From Stramonita haemastoma (taxonomy: Eukaryota; Mollusca; Gastropoda; Neogastropoda; Muricidae): a stretch of 64,000 nt of DNA. Below, piece after piece: positions 1 to 9,449 of this stretch; position 1 is the stretch's first letter, and each line of letters opens with the position of its first letter. Where the stretch lies: assembly GCA_030674155.1 (NCBI GenBank), contig CM060323.1:4771072-4835071 (forward strand). The letters are read 5' to 3'. Made by a program: the position numbers and the translations under genes. Under the pieces are notes generated by a model. The model did no database searches, had not been told where the DNA came from, and saw only the letters and a list, made by a program, of their open reading frames with translations.

Positions 1-62
1 TGTGTAGTCTGTATGCATATATGGTCATAGGAGATGCACACACATGTACACACACACGCACG

Positions 63-111
<49 letters not shown>

Positions 112-397
112 ACACACAGAGTCTTACACAGGAAATCTGATAAAATCATGAATGTGGATCAGTGTGTTGTCATCATCTCCCAGTTTTCAAATTCTCTTAT
201 TCATTTTGCATCATGTCAATTTTTTTTCTTCATTACTGTTGAACTTCATTTTCATCACCACCTTGCTATGTTGATCAATGGGAATGGAATGGAATGCTCA
301 CTGCTCTTTGCCCCTAATTTCTCTTGTTGTGACAACCTTTTTTTTTTTTTTCAAAGTTTAATTTAATTATATCTTTAATTGAAGAACTATAAGCGGC

Positions 398-590
398 ACA
401 CAGGGTGCAAATCCGACATAGCTCAGTCAAGGGTCCGGCACCCATTGCTGAAATTAGCATGCCCCTTCCTTTAACTAAGTCGTAAGTGTGGTCAGTTCCT
501 GCTATGATTAGCACCAGCTGGGCTTGGATGGGTTAGAATGGACAGCAGCTCATCTGAGAGTTGCTGAAAGTGGGGGAAACTGACAGGTGT
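398..590 (+). repeat. dispersed repeat B, copy 1
   Basis: About 190 bp, running from CAAATCCGACATAGCTCAGTC to a GAAAGTGGGGGAAACTGACAG end. It is similar to 1816-1995 (+) and 5460-5645 (-). No coding capacity. It directly precedes a SINE A copy. Confidence 0.7.
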
Positions 591-591
591 G

Positions 592-875
592 AATGTTCCC
601 GTTCAAGGAGATTTTTCTTCTGGAGTTAACATCAGTACTGACTCCACTCTCCCCAAAAGTCCTTCATATGAGACTATAAACCAAGGCCCCGTGTGCGGAC
701 ACACACAGAACATCTTGCGCACACGTTAAATCCTGTTCCGCTTTTCGTAAGAGTAGGTCATCGTGTGCCAGTGGGAACAGATGACATTTACAAAACTGCA
801 TACACACGGGGACTGGACGTAAAAAAGCACATGAGTGCTTATCCCATTATTCTGGATACAAAAGAATAGATAAAG
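592..875 (+). repeat. SINE A copy, head missing
   Basis: Matches the body of the SINE at 53475-53805: the TTAACATCAGTACTGACTCC block, CCTTCATATGAGACTATAAAC, the GCTTTTCGTAAGAGTAGGTC block and a tail of GTGCTTATCCCATTATTCTGG. It ends about 30 bp before MYSM1 exon a. Confidence 0.75.
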
Positions 876-908
876 AATAGATAGATGACAGTGTGTTGTG
901 TGGTGCAG

Positions 909-1095
909 GCTCCGTTCCGGTTGGAAGTGACCAGCACGGCTCTGGCTGTGATGGACATCCACGCTCACATCTCCCGCACAGAGGTGATAGGCATGCTGGG
1001 CGGCCAGTTCGACTCCGCCTCGTCCTGCCTGACTGTCAGCATGGCCGTCCCCTGCAAGAGCATCAGCACCGGCATGCAGTGTGAGATGGATCCAG
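909..1095 (+). CDS. MYSM1: MYSM1 exon a: start of MPN domain
   Basis: The acceptor GCAG is at 905-908 and the donor is CCAG/GTATGG at 1095. The frame starts GCT CCG TTC (APFRLEV) and ends in phase 1 after EMDP. It contains [15 protein letters not shown], which holds the JAMM-associated glutamate, and the later [15 protein letters not shown]. The exon lies just after a SINE copy ending near 875. Confidence 0.9.
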
Positions 1096-2347
1096 GTATG
1101 GACACTCTGGGTGTGGGTGTGGGTGCGTGTTTGTGAGTGTGTGTGTGTGTGTGTGTGTTTATTTTTTTAAATATATTTTATTCTTTTATATTGAGGATAA
1201 TGGGATAAGGACTCTTGTGCTTTTTTTCATCCAGTCCCCGTGTGTATGCAGCTTTGTCAATTTTGTCACTGTGTGAGTTTGTGTGTGTGTGTATGTGTGT
1301 GTGTGTCTGTGTGTGTGTGTATGCGTGTGTGTGTTCTGCATTGGACAGACGTCTTGTGTAGGGTGCACAACTTTTTTTTTTTCATGTTTCTTTTTTTTTT
1401 CTTTTCTTTCTTTTTGTTACAAAGATGCATGTCTACAATATTTTGTGATGGTTTTCAGTGTCTCAGACCCACGCCAGTGAGCAGATAGAGGATGTGGGGA
1501 TGAGGGTGGTGGGGTGGTACCACTCTCACCCCACCTTTGCTCCCAACCCCTCTGTGCGGGACATAGAGACACAGCAGAAGTTCCAGGTGAGCAGGTGGAG
1601 GTTATTTAAAAAAATAATAATAGTAAAAAAAATTTTTAAATAGATAAATAAAAAAAATAGATAAATGAATAGATAATTTTTTTTTAAAGGTGAAGGTTAT
1701 TAAAAAAAATTAAATTAAAAAAAGAGAAAAAAAGGTGGAGGTTATTAGGTGGAAGTAGCATGCTAAATTATAGACAAATGTCCTTCGGTTGAGACTATAA
1801 ACCAAGGTCCTCACAGCGCACAAATCCAACATCACTCAGTCAAGAGTGCTAAATTTAGCCAGCCCTTTCCTTATGCCTAGTCCAAGTGTGGTCAGTTCCT
1901 GCTATAATTAATACCAGCTGGCCCCAACTGGGCTGGGATAGGGTGGGATAATTAGCAGCTGAGAGGAGCTGAAAGTGGGGGGAAACTAACAGCTGTGTCC
2001 TGTGCGCAAAAGTACACAGAACCTCCTGCGCACACGTTAAAACCTGTTCCGCTTTTCTTAAGAGTAGGCCATCGTGTGCCTGTGGGAACAGATGACAAGA
2101 TTTACAAAAAACTGCATACACATGGGAACTGGATGTAAAACACTAGAGTGCTTATTTCATTATCCTCAATAAAATAAATATTAGGTGGAAGTGGCATTTC
2201 AAATTATAGACAGGTATTCATGTAGGTGCACATTCATGAATCCACCTAACCTCCCAAAAGTCCTTCAGTTTAGACTATGAACCAAGATCCTGTGTGCAAA
2301 AGTATGCAGAACCTCTTGGGTGCATGTTAAAACCTGTTCCACTTTAC

Positions 2348-2397
<50 letters not shown>

Positions 2398-2492
2398 CTG
2401 TCTAAAATCATTTTTTTAGTGGATAGACACTAAAACAAAGATACACGCACACACACACACACACACACACCACACATTTGAGGATGGAAGTA

Positions 2493-2579
<87 letters not shown>

Positions 2580-5500
2580 CACTGGTTTTCCAAAGGCGGC
2601 AGTCACTTTGTGGGTCTGATCATCAGCCCCTACAGTCCCCACAACACGGGGGTGGTGTCTGACATCCGCTGTCTGACCATCAGCGATCAGCTGGCCAAAG
2701 ACTACCTCTGCAGTGAGTGACACTTGTTCTCTCTCCCTACTCCCTGTCTCTCTCTCTCTCTCTCTCTCGCTCTCGCTCTCGCTCTCAGAGCAGTCGTCTT
2801 TGTAGCCTTGTTTCATCGTTTGGGTTATGTATGTAGTTGTCAGGCATGTCAAATTTTCTCTTGACAATTGTGCACAAAAAGAAAAAAAAATCAAGATACA
2901 CACATACTAAGAGAGAGAGAGAGAGAGGGGGGGGAGGGGTGTTGCAAAATGGAAGTATCTCGCCTAAGCTGATGCTGTTCAGAAATGGTAAACAGGGCTG
3001 AAGCATTTGTGTGCAGTGGTATAATCTGTAACCTCACTGTGGGAGGATGGGGATGATACTAGTGGATAAGGGGGTTTTGAACAGGGGTGCCGGTACAGGT
3101 GACTGAAGGTTGTAATGTTTGTCTCAGACATGGCATATCAGGTTGACTTCAGCCAGTGTATCAAGGCCTGGAAAAGGAATGTGTTGTGTTATATATGCTA
3201 TACCAACTTGACTACTACAGCCTGTAATATAGTGGGTGTTAAATGACCGTTTCATACATGCCATACCAATTTGTCTACGGCCTGTATACAATATAGTGGG
3301 TGGTAAACGATTGTTTTATCCATGCCATACCAGTTTGACTACAGCATGGTGTATAGTATAGTGGGAGGTAAATGCTTGTTTCAGACACACTGTACCAGTT
3401 TGACCACAGCGTAGTGTACAGTACAGTGACTGTTTCAGACACCCCCTACCAGTTTGCCTACAGTACAGTATAGTGACTGTTTCAGACACCCCCTACCAGT
3501 TTGCCTACAGTACAGTAGAGTGACTGTTTCAGACACCCCCTACCAGTTTGCCTACAGTACAGTACAGTAGAGTGACTGTTTCAGACACCCCCTACCAGTT
3601 TGCCTACAGTACAGTACAGTAGAGTGACTGTTTCAGACACCCCCTACCAGTGTGCCTACAGTACAGTATAGTGACTGTTTCAGACACCCCCTACCAGTTT
3701 GCCTACAGTACAGTAGAGTGACTGTTTCAGACACCCCCTACCAGTTTGCCTACAGTACAGTACAGTAGAGTGACTGTTTCAGACACCCCCTACCAGTTTG
3801 CCTACAGTACAGTACAGTAGAGTGACTGTTTCAGACACCCCCTACCAGTTTGCCTACAGTACAGTACAGTAGAGTGACTGTTTCAGACACCCCCTACCAG
3901 TTTGCCTACAGTACAGTACAGTAGAGTGACTGTTTCAGACACCCCCTACCAGTTTGCCTACAGTACAGTACAGTAGAGTGACTGTTTCAGACACCCCCTA
4001 CCAGTGTGCCTACAGTACAGTACAGTAGAGTGACTGTTTCAGACACCCCCTACCAGTTTGCCTACAGTACAGTAGAGTGACTGTTTCAGACACCCCCTAC
4101 CAGTGTGCCTACAGTACAGTATAGTGACTGTTTCAGACACCCCCTACCAGTTTGCCTACAGTACAGTATAGTGACTGTTTCAGACACCCCCTACCAGTTT
4201 GCCTACAGTACAGTAGAGTGACTGTTTCAGACACCCCCTACCAGTTTGCCTACAGTACAGTATAGTGACTGTTTCAGACACCCCCTACCAGTGTGCCTAC
4301 AGTACAGTATAGTGACTGTTTCAGACACCCCCTACCAGTTTGCCTACAGTACAGTATAGTGACTGTTTCAGACACCCCCTACCAGTTTGCCTACAGTACA
4401 GTATAGTGACTGTTTCAGACACCCCCTACCAGTTTGCCTACAGTACAGTATAGTGACTGTTTCAGACACCCCCTACCAGTTTGCCTACAGTACAGTATAG
4501 TGACTGTTTCAGACACCCCCTACCAGTGTGCCTACAGTACAGTAGAGTGACTGTTTCAGACACCCCCTACCAGTTTGCCTACAGTACAGTATAGTGACTG
4601 TTTCAGACACCCCCTACCAGTGTGCCTACAGTACAGTAGAGTGACTGTTTCAGACACCCCCTACCAGTGTGCCTACAGTACAGTACAGTAGAGTGACTGT
4701 TTCAGACACCCCCTACCAGTGTGCCTACAGTACAGTACAGTAGAGTGACTGTTTCAGACACCCCCTACCAGTTTGCCTACAGTACAGTACAGTAGAGTGA
4801 CTGTTTCAGACACCCCCTACCAGTTTGCCTACAGTACAGTACAGTAGAGTGACTGTTTCAGACACCCCCTACCAGTTTGCCTACAGTACAGTAGAGTGAC
4901 TGTTTCAGACACCCCCTACCAGTTTGCCTACAGCGTGGTGTACAGTATAACAGTAGTACAGTGGTAGGTAAATTACTGTTTCAGACACCCCCTACCAGTT
5001 TGCCTACAGCGTGGTGTACAGAGACAGCATGCGGGAGATCCTGGGTCCGGCCAGTGAGCTGGCGGAGAAGTACGCCAAGTACAGCAGCCGTGTGGGGCTG
5101 TCCTCTGTCTTCCGCTCCTCTCTCCCCATCACCTGCCTCTCCAAGGTACGTCTCTCAGGACAAGCTTGTTTTAATTAAGGAATCTGGTTTTGTTTTTGTC
5201 TCATGGGTGATCGGTGTGGGTTTTCCCACAACGCGGTGGCCATCCTGGGCTGACCCTTATGGTTGACCAGGGCGTCGATACGGGCAAGGACAGTCAAGTT
5301 GGTTTTATACCTTGTTTTAAACTGTACATAGTTGCACACTTTTAATACGTGTTTTAAAATGTGAGGAGGTGACAGCCCCGATATGGCCTGTGCGGTCGGC
5401 GGGGTTCTAAGCAACATCATTGGATTGGATTGGGAGGGAGGGGGGCTGGTGTGTCTACACCTTCACAGCTGTCAGTATCCCCAACTTTCAACTCCTCTCA

Positions 5501-7092
5501 GAAGCTAACTATCCCATCCCATCCCAGCCCAGCTGGTGCTATTTATAGCAGGAGCTGACCACACATGGACTAGGTAAAAGGAAGGAGCACGCTGAATTTA
5601 GCACTCTTGACGAGGCCCTACTGAGTGATGTTGGATTTGTGCACTGTGCCTTGCTTCATTAACGCTTTTCACCTCTTCTCCCTTGAACGCCCTGAGGAGG
5701 CATGAGGCGCCAGGCTGAGGCGTTGTGTAGAGGTGCAGGTTCAGCAAGGCAGAACCCATTCCTTTTTCAGGTCACACATGTTGTGTTGTGTGCTGGATAT
5801 CTGTTGGTGTTATCCGCGTCACCAGTTACTGTTGGCTTACCCTTGAGGGTGTGATTTCTAATTTTCTGTGTGTGTGTTGTGTGTGTGTGCATGCGTGCGT
5901 GCGCGTGGACACGTGTGTGTGTGTGTGTGTGTGTGCGCACGCGCGCACTCAAGATCTTATGCGTACATTCACACATGGGATTTTGGTATATAGTCACATT
6001 AAAAGGAATGAGTCAGAACCATATTAGTTGCAGGAAAAATGCCTTCAAGTGAATACCTTGCTGATGACTTGAACCTGGGTCCTCAGATTATGGTCAGATC
6101 AGGTTTCTGGTGCCCGAACCGCTAGGCTATTCTGCCCTCACCAGACTGATCATTGACAGCAACCCACCCTCCCCCCCTCCTCCCTCCCCCCACCCCCCTC
6201 TGCCAAAAAATGTAAATCCACACCCAACACACACACTTACGATTTGCACCCATTTTGGCAGCTTGGTCAGCCCACTCATAAGTATCCTGTAAAATTTTAC
6301 TGTAAGTAATTGTCTACCTCATATGTAGATGTTAAATTTTACACTTAAGAGTTTTCTTTAAAAAGAAAATTCAGAAACCAAATTTGGCTGTATCATAGGT
6401 TTGAATATTTTCAATCAGTATGTTCCCATTACAACCAACTGCAGTAATCATGGGCTTAAGAAAGCAGCATCTGTGTAGTGGTCTGTGTTATTTAAAAACA
6501 TTTTCGTAAGATGTAAAAGTTATCGGAATACATTGTATAAAAAAAAATATTTAAAAAATAAAATGATGTTATCACAAGTGTACCAGAAAATATTGTAAAA
6601 AATATATATATTAAAAAAAGGGAAAAGTGATGTGATCACAAGTGAACCAGAATCCCTTGAAAAAAAAATGAAGTGATTTAATCACAAGTGAGTCAGAACA
6701 CATTGTAGTAAGAAAAAAAATAAATAAATAAATAAAAGAAATATAATCACAAGTGAGTCAGAAAAGCTTTGCCTTTTATTTGAGTTTTTCCTTTTTTTTT
6801 TTCTTTTTTGTTGTTGATGTTGATGGGAAAAAAACAAAAACATGTTTCCGTTTTGTGTGGTCAGATGTTACAGTCAGTGAAGCATCGGCTGGAACCAGCA
6901 GAAGGGGAGACGGCGAGGATTTCTGACAGTCGTCGCAAGGTGGAGGACGTACTGCATTGGCTGGAGCAGATCTTTGTGGACAAGTTTTCCTCCCCCTCCT
7001 CCCCCTCCTCCTCCTCCTGCTTCTCTGCCCCTGCCTCTGACAGCAGGATTCCACCCACAGTGCCCCCTGGTGACGAGGACGTGCAGGTTTGA
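909..7092 (+). CDS. MYSM1: MYSM1-type histone H2A deubiquitinase, C-terminal five exons (join 909-1095, 1459-1586, 2580-2712, 4985-5145, 6865-7092)
   Basis: The five exons splice in frame with GT-AG borders. They encode an MPN+/JAMM metalloprotease domain followed by a helical tail. The first exon carries the conserved glutamate ([10 protein letters not shown]). The second has the zinc motif [17 protein letters not shown], matching H-x-H-x10-D. The third continues with GLIISPY and the fourth with a VFRSSLP stretch. Order and wording follow vertebrate MYSM1 closely as I recall it. MYSM1 removes monoubiquitin from histone H2A in the nucleus and acts in transcriptional activation; this is known for the family and inferred here. 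All catalytic residues visible are intact. The SANT and SWIRM domains are expected upstream, outside the window. The last exon ends at TGA 7090-7092, and AATAAA at 7441-7446 is a plausible polyadenylation signal. The donor-like CAG/GTTTGA over the stop leaves a small chance of a further exon. Confidence 0.9.
1186..1256 (-). repeat. SINE A 3' fragment
   Basis: Reverse-complement tail of SINE A (TTGAGGATAATGGGATAAGG, then CCAGTCCCCGTGTGTATGCAG), 5' truncated, inside a MYSM1 intron. Confidence 0.65.
1459..1586 (+). CDS. MYSM1: MYSM1 exon b: JAMM zinc motif
   Basis: The acceptor is TTTTCAG/TGTCTCAG and the donor TTCCAG/GTGAGC. The split valine codon (G from 1095 plus TG) joins EMDP to VSQTHASE. 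It contains [17 protein letters not shown] with both zinc histidines, the catalytic-site serine and the aspartate ten residues on. It ends in phase 0. Confidence 0.93.
1782..2175 (+). repeat. SINE A copy interrupted by repeat B
   Basis: SINE A sequence at 1782-1815 (TGTCCTTCGGTTGAGACTAT) resumes at 1996-2175 (the CTGTTCCGCTTTTCTTAAGAG block and tail). The 180 bp between is repeat B. The break falls inside the CCAAGGYCC...GTGTGCGAA block of the SINE consensus, with TCCT on both sides, so repeat B appears to have inserted here. Confidence 0.7.
1816..1995 (+). mobile_element. repeat B nested in SINE A
   Basis: Second copy of the 190-bp repeat B (GCACAAATCCAACATCACTC to AACTAACAGCTGTG), flanked by short TCCT direct repeats within SINE A. 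It is non-coding and its class is unknown. Confidence 0.6.
2240..2347 (+). repeat. SINE A fragment
   Basis: Contains AAAAGTCCTTCAGTTTAGAC and AAAACCTGTTCCACTTTACG, cut off by a (CA)24 tract. Confidence 0.6.
2347..2577. repeat. (CA)n and (TG)n microsatellites before MYSM1 exon c
   Basis: (CA)n at 2347-2394 and 2447-2471, and (TG)n at 2497-2576. The last runs into the splice acceptor of exon c. Confidence 0.95.
2580..2712 (+). CDS. MYSM1: MYSM1 exon c: MPN domain continuation
   Basis: It begins with [18 protein letters not shown] and ends TGC A/GTGAGT in phase 1. The acceptor follows directly on a (TG)n tract of about 80 bp (2497-2576), so the pyrimidine tract of this acceptor is essentially the microsatellite. 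Length changes in that repeat could affect splicing. Confidence 0.9.
3120..3420 (+). repeat. diverged 75-85 bp tandem copies preceding the acceptor minisatellite
   Basis: At least four degenerate copies of a longer unit: TTCAGACATGGCATATCAGG, TTCATACATGCCATACCAA, TTTATCCATGCCATACCAG and TTCAGACACACTGTACCAG, each followed by a TAGTGGGNGGTAAA-type stretch. They look like older, longer duplications of the MYSM1 exon 4 acceptor region. Confidence 0.6.
3421..4932 (+). repeat. 45-55 bp minisatellite made of MYSM1 exon 4 splice acceptors
   Basis: I count 31 copies of GTGACTGTTTCAGACACCCC followed by CTACCAGTTTGCCTACAG and a variable number of ACAGT pentamers. Unit length varies with that pentamer number. 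The common variants are TTTGCC against TGTGCC, and TATAGTG against TAGAGTG. Each unit reproduces the acceptor TGTTTCAG and the first 25 bases of the true exon at 4985. The last unit (near 4907-4954) is longer and extends into GCGTGGTGTACAG of the exon. Confidence 0.95.
4985..5145 (+). CDS. MYSM1: MYSM1 exon d: post-JAMM helices
   Basis: The acceptor is TGTTTCAG/ACACCCCC and the donor TCCAAG/GTACGT. It enters in phase 1 (A from 2712 plus AC) and reads [20 protein letters not shown] and onwards to LPITCLSK in phase 0. The first 25 bases and the acceptor are repeated 31 times upstream (3421-4932); this copy is the only one that continues into a long open exon with a donor. Confidence 0.9.
5170..5440 (+). 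repeat. dispersed repeat E, copy 1, with TTGGA-type tail
   Basis: About 260 bp. It contains ATCTGGTTTTG, GGTTGACCAGGGCGTCGATAC, GGTGACAGCCCCGATATGGC and GGTCGGCGGGG, then a tail of GGATTGGATTGG. Related copies: 15345-15612, and fragments at 15740-15830, 16330-16430 and 16745-16800. Confidence 0.7.
5460..5645 (-). repeat. repeat B, copy 3
   Basis: Reverse complement of repeat B (TTCACAGCTGTCAGTATCCCC to GATGTTGGATTTGTGCACTG) in the last MYSM1 intron. Confidence 0.7.
6040..6140 (-). repeat. tRNA-derived SINE head fragment
   Basis: Read on the - strand it starts GGCAGAATAGCCTAGCGGTT and later has CCAGGTTCAAGTC, resembling pol III A and B boxes. It lacks a full cloverleaf and sits in a MYSM1 intron. 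Confidence 0.5.
6865..7092 (+). CDS. MYSM1: MYSM1 terminal coding exon
   Basis: The acceptor is GTGGTCAG/ATGTTACAG, phase 0. It encodes [11 protein letters not shown], then [16 protein letters not shown], which resembles the helical C-terminus of MYSM1, then a Ser-rich stretch and an acidic end before TGA. The Ser-rich stretch is encoded by TCC-type repeats and probably varies in length. Confidence 0.82.
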   Translation: MLQSVKHRLEPAEGETARISDSRRKVEDVLHWLEQIFVDKFSSPSSPSSSSCFSAPASDSRIPPTVPPGDEDVQV

Positions 7093-7440
7093 CAGCACAC
7101 ATGACATCGTTTCGTTCGCATCATTCTAGTTTTTTTGTTGGTTTTTTTTCGCATCGCTATGGTTAAAAGTCCACATTTTATGGACATCACTCTGTTGTTA
7201 TACTGGCAAACAGTTGTCACAACACCTACAGCAAAATAGAAGTTGAAAAAAGACAAAAGACTGTTTGAGACAGTGGGCAAAATAGCAATCAGTACAAGGC
7301 AATGTTTTTCCAGTTCTTTCTTGGTGTCAGACCAGGTGGCTGGAAAGATCCAGAGGCGTCTCTGCAGCAGTGATGACCTCACACATTTATATCTGGATGA
7401 ACAGGACTGAGCCAGAGTCATCACACACAGTTAGTGGATA

Positions 7441-7446
7441 AATAAA
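7441..7446 (+). terminator. candidate polyadenylation signal of MYSM1
   Basis: AATAAA lies about 350 nt after the MYSM1 stop codon on the same strand. It is the first canonical hexamer seen after the stop. Confidence 0.45.
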
Positions 7447-7739
7447 AACGTTTTCTACTGCACCATTACTGACTAGCATGTTCATTCAGTTGTTGTGTTG
7501 TGTGTAATCCCATACTATTTTATAGTCCCTTTCCCAGACCTGTGCACCCTCAGTATTTTTCCGTATTTGTTCTGGAAAGAGTTGGGAAAATATGAAAATA
7601 CGATTTCATTCATCAAAATGTGATTTTTGTCAGCAAAAAATCTGAAATATTGTCTATCGTTCAGTGACTCCATTCACCTCTTGTTAGTCCTAGGCCTACG
7701 TGGTCTGCTAGACCTAGCATTCAGAGACTAGTCTCCCCT

Positions 7740-7970
7740 CACAACACATGCACACCGCATCTCTTTCAAAACATCATGTCAGAAAGAATTGACCAAACTG
7801 ACACACTCACAACCAAAGAAAGATGTGGAGTAAACGTAACAGGCCAGGATGGGGCTAGGAGAGGCACAGTTGGGATAGATCATGCACAAACAGCAAAATT
7901 GGCTGTTGGTTTTGCTGAGTAAGGTTTGAAACCTGCGCTACGTCTCTGACATTGGGCTAGTGAAATTTAA
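7740..7970 (-). repeat. dispersed repeat F, copy 1
   Basis: The reverse complement matches 30530-30700: AGCGCAGGTTTCAAACCTTAC, CAGCCAATTTTGCTG, CCATCCTGGCCTGTTA, then a TCTTTCTTTGGTTGTGAGTG and GTGTCAGTTTGG end. The rest of 7450-8390 shows nothing else I can identify. Confidence 0.65.
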
Positions 7971-8164
7971 GCTTTTGAAATTTAAGCAAATAGTGTTATA
8001 CAGTGGGGAAAAAAATAGAAGAGGAAAAAAGTAACTTCTTTTTCCTGTTGAAAAAGTGTGTGTCGCACACAACAGGCAAACTTTCTCAAACTGAAAAATA
8101 TTTTTAAAATTGTAATGAAAATAGTGAAATCAGTAGTATGGGGATGCACAGGTCTCATGTCCTC

Positions 8165-8212
8165 AAAGTCATGAGTGCTTATTCCATTATCCTCGATATA
8201 AAAGAATAATAA
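8165..8212 (+). repeat. SINE A tail fragment
   Basis: ATGAGTGCTTATTCCATTATC then CTCGATATAAAAGAATAATAA, the 3' end of SINE A only. Confidence 0.55.
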
Positions 8213-8394
8213 TAATGATTAATAATAATAATGATAATAGTAATCTTTAAGCAGGCACCACACAGGTCACAGGGTCTTGTCAGAGCTGTTTGGTAGATTT
8301 GTTTCCAAGTTGTGGGGGCTTCTTTTTTATTTCATGTTTTGTTCCAGAGACCCTTGTCAGTATTTCAAGGTAGGGCCCAGGTCCTGATGGTACA

Positions 8395-8845
8395 GACTTC
8401 TGTTATTTAAGAAAAGAAAGAAAGAAAAAAAAAGACTTCTGTTATTTAAGAAAAGAAAGAAAGAAAAAAAAAGACTTCTGTTATTTAAGAAAAGAAAGAA
8501 AGAAAAAAAAAGACTTCTGTTATTTAAGAAAAGAAAGAAAGAAAAAAAAGACTTCTGTTATTTAAGAAAAGAAAGAAAGAAAAAAAAAGACTTCTGTTAT
8601 TTAAGAAAGAAAGAAAGAAAAAAAAAGACTTCTGTTATTTAAGAAAAGAAAGAAAGAAAAAAAAAGACTTCTGTTATTTAAGAAAAGAAAGAAAGAAAAA
8701 AAAAGACTTCTGTTATTTAAGAAAAGAAAGAAAGAAAAAAAAAGACTTCTGTTAATTTAAGAAAAGAAAGAAAGAAAAAAAAAGACTTCTGTTATTTAAG
8801 AAAAGAAAGAAAGAAAAAAAAAGACTTCTGTTAATTTAAGAAAAC
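8395..8845 (+). repeat. about 39-bp purine-rich minisatellite, about 11-12 copies
   Basis: Unit GACTTCTGTTATTTAAGAAA followed by AGAAAGAAAGAAAAAAAAA. Copies differ by single bases (TTAATTTAAG variants near the end). Confidence 0.95.
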
Positions 8846-9026
8846 GGGGGTGGGTGGAGAAAAGGAATGACAAAAGATTATGATGCCAAAAGTGAATGTT
8901 TTTGTTTATTTGGTTTGGGGAAATTGTTTATTCCTCACATGACTGTTGAAAATGGCTTTTGCTGTTATTTATGGTACTTAATTAGTAGTGTAGTATATGA
9001 ACAATACTCAGTGACCAAATACAAAA

Positions 9027-9449
9027 TGTGACACTCCATCACAGAATGAGTCATGTTGCACCGAGAGTCATTTGTTAGTTGTTCATATGTCATCATTCTT
9101 CAGTTAAAAGGCTATTCAATACAGAAAACAGATTGAAAATCAAACTTTTCTATGAAAAGTTATTACAAGTTGAAATGATAGACTGCAGAAATGACGAAAT
9201 GAGACATTGACAAGATTTGCCTCGTGATGGGTGGCCAGAATGAGGGCTTGGGTGTTTTAAAATGCGTTTTTAAAGCAAAAGGAAGTAGAATTACCCCTTG
9301 ATACTTCGTTACAAGGTAGAATAACAGCTTCAGTGTAATAAACAATCAAAATCTCAAAATCAACAACCTGACCCCTACCTGCCTAAAATGGCTCTTAGTG
9401 GAAAAGTGGGTTAGGTGTGAAGCGACTCATTTCATGGTGGAGCGTCACA
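9027..9449 (+). mobile_element. MITE family D, copy 1
   Basis: A 423-bp element with terminal inverted repeats: TGTGACACTCCATCACAGAA at the left and TTTCATGGTGGAGCGTCACA at the right. The interior includes AAAGGCTATTCAATACAGAA. Three other copies lie in this window at 38108, 39452 and 46571. No ORF; the target duplication is unclear. The 9450-10840 stretch after it holds nothing I recognise. Confidence 0.85.

Noticed and set aside
3421..4932. Regularly spaced repeats that superficially resemble a CRISPR array
   Set aside because: Units are contiguous tandem repeats without unique spacers, derived from a eukaryotic exon edge.
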